Origin: Bacteroidia bacterium
GTDB taxonomy: Bacteria; Bacteroidota; Bacteroidia; Cytophagales; Cyclobacteriaceae
Direction: 5' to 3'
NCBI GenBank assembly: GCA_030426345.1
Contig: JAUHYU010000029.1
Location: 1-51,246 of the forward strand
DNA length: 51,246 bases
Both the position numbers and the translations under genes were made by a program. Numbering within the stretch: the stretch's first letter is position 1; each line of letters opens with the position of its first letter. Under the pieces are notes generated by a model. That model did no database searches. It was not told the DNA's origin and saw only the letters and a list, made by a program, of their open reading frames with translations. Of this stretch, positions 50,497 through 51,246 are shown in pieces.

Positions 50497-50829
50497 ATGA
50501 AAAATCAAAATAGTGACCAACTTATCAATGCACTTGGGCAGTGTGTAGCAGCGTGTGAATTTTGTGCAGATGCCTGTTTGAACGAAGGAAATGTAAAAAA
50601 TATGGTACAGTGCATTCAGACCGATCGGGACTGCGCAGATATGTGTGGGATTGCACTCATATTTATCAGCAGGGGATCTACCGCCATAATACCAGTTCTG
50701 GGCTTATGTATTCATCTTTGTGAAACATGTGCTATGGAATGCAAAAAACACGATCATGACCATTGCCAGCAATGCGCAGAAGCTTGCCGAGAATGTGTCA
50801 CTCAATGTGAAGCGTATAAAATCAGATAA
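50497..50829 (+). CDS. Four-helix-bundle copper-binding protein (Csp/DUF326 type)
   Basis: A 110-residue cytoplasmic protein rich in Cys (13 by hand count) in helical spacing: C-V-A-A-C-E-F-C-A-D-A-C, C-I-Q-T-D-R-D-C-A-D-M-C, C-I-H-L-C-E-T-C-A-M-E-C and C-Q-Q-C-A-E-A-C-R-E-C. This is the pattern of copper storage proteins, which hold many Cu(I) ions inside a four-helix bundle. The H-D-H-D-H segment may help loading. There is no export signal. Confidence 0.92.
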   Translation: MKNQNSDQLINALGQCVAACEFCADACLNEGNVKNMVQCIQTDRDCADMCGIALIFISRGSTAIIPVLGLCIHLCETCAMECKKHDHDHCQQCAEACRECVTQCEAYKIR

Positions 50830-50850
50830 ATTAAGGATATAGCTTAATCC

Positions 50851-50880
50851 AAGGCCTAGAGGCTTTTGGCCATGGATTTA
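50851..50880 (-). repeat. Variant CCATG element
   Basis: Read on the minus strand: TAAATCCATGGCC then AAAAGCCTCTAGG. The two blocks of the usual element are present but in swapped order. It lies 21 bp after the copper-binding protein gene. Confidence 0.6.
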
Positions 50881-51037
50881 TGTGGCATTGTACCAGCCTG
50901 AATCTGATGTAATCAATACATCATGTCGTTTTGGCTTTCCAAATACAACTCCTAAATTGACTACGGAAAGTTTTATTGAAAAAGTTATATACCATCGATT
51001 TGTTCAGAACACCTATATCCAACTCTTTATTTTGCTG

Positions 51038-51246
51038 GATGTTTTTATTGCCCATGCTACCTCCACACCGGCAGGTGATCTTAGCGAATTGAAAGCCATC
51101 AAAAAACTTTTTGGTGCGCATCCCAATGCCTCTATAAGTGCCACAAAATCCATGAAAGGACTTTACTTGGGGCAACGGGTGCCATAGAAGCGATTGCCTG
51201 CATCATGTCTCTTGACAATGATGAAATCCCGCCAACGATAAATTCC
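51038..51246 (+). pseudogene. fabF: Remnant of fabF (beta-ketoacyl-ACP synthase II), frameshifted, truncated by window edge
   Basis: The reading D-V-F-I-A-H-A-T-S-T-P-A-G-D-L-S-E-L-K-A-I-K-K-L-F-G matches the C-terminal third of KAS II around its first catalytic His (H-A-T-S-T). The second catalytic site, normally T-K-S-x-T-G-H-x-L-G-A, reads T-K-S-M-K-G-L-Y-L-G, so the His is lost. A one-base deletion near 51172 then shifts the frame; in the new frame A-T-G-A-I-E-A-I-A-C-I-M-S-L and P-P-T-I-N continue the family sequence to the window edge. Nothing recognisable as fabF is found upstream of 51038. It is a decayed fragment. Confidence 0.85.

Overview
The window looks like chromosomal DNA of a Bacteroidota bacterium, most likely from the Cytophagales side. 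The evidence is AT-rich sequence (by eye about 40% GC), lipoproteins with Bacteroidota-style signal peptides, TAnnTTTG-type promoter boxes, DUF4199, DUF4296 and DUF4252 proteins, aerotolerance (Bat) genes and a BtuG-like propeller. No rRNA, tRNA, CRISPR array, phage or insertion sequence was seen.

Layout. 1-2.2 kb: the 3' end of a hybrid histidine kinase, convergent with an NtrC-type regulator. 2.5-6.8 kb: a minus-strand block with a UnbV-like FG-GAP protein, a UnbU/RnfD-like membrane protein, a small monooxygenase-fold protein and an iron alcohol dehydrogenase. 6.9-13.4 kb: a five-gene vitamin B12 uptake operon behind a cobalamin riboswitch (binding protein, permease, ATPase, TonB receptor, surface beta-propeller) that ends in a clear terminator. 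13.6-18.1 kb: a WG-repeat protein, a sulfatase lipoprotein and a PQQ dehydrogenase with an inserted cytochrome c. 18.2-20.4 kb: a plug-only lipoprotein and an ECF sigma / anti-sigma / DUF4252 operon. 20.4-23 kb: an efflux pair (FtsX permease and adaptor). 23.3-29.6 kb: a collinear run of BatA-like protein, a dihydroorotase-like pseudoenzyme, two DUF4199 proteins and two glycosyltransferases. 29.6-34.9 kb: a methyltransferase, then a second, paralogous adaptor-permease pair with its own TolC. 35-38.3 kb: a small secreted protein and a minus-strand DUF58 / BatD-like / VWA operon. 38.3-41.1 kb: a DUF4296 lipoprotein and MutS2. 41.2-47 kb: a BNR-type lipoprotein, a DUF433-DUF5615 toxin-antitoxin-like pair, a large FtsX permease, a nitrilase and peptide deformylase. 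47-51.2 kb: a Crp-like regulator, a DinB protein, a second sulfatase, a PRC-barrel protein, a four-helix copper-binding protein and a broken fabF remnant at the edge.

The most unusual signal is not a gene. A composite DNA word, an A-run plus GSC block (AAAAAGSCTCT) followed by AAAATCCATGG, recurs across the window on both strands, between genes and inside them. A hand count finds the core AAATCCATG at more than 20 loci, where base composition predicts about one or fewer. Intergenic copies form near-identical 23-24 bp units, one 38-bp inverted repeat (15816-15853) and a 34-bp perfect palindrome (50284-50317). In-frame copies impose recurring peptides such as K-S-M-D-F on unrelated proteins. 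It resembles in style a DNA-uptake sequence, a HIP1-like word or a chromosome-organising site, and I know of no described equivalent in this phylum.
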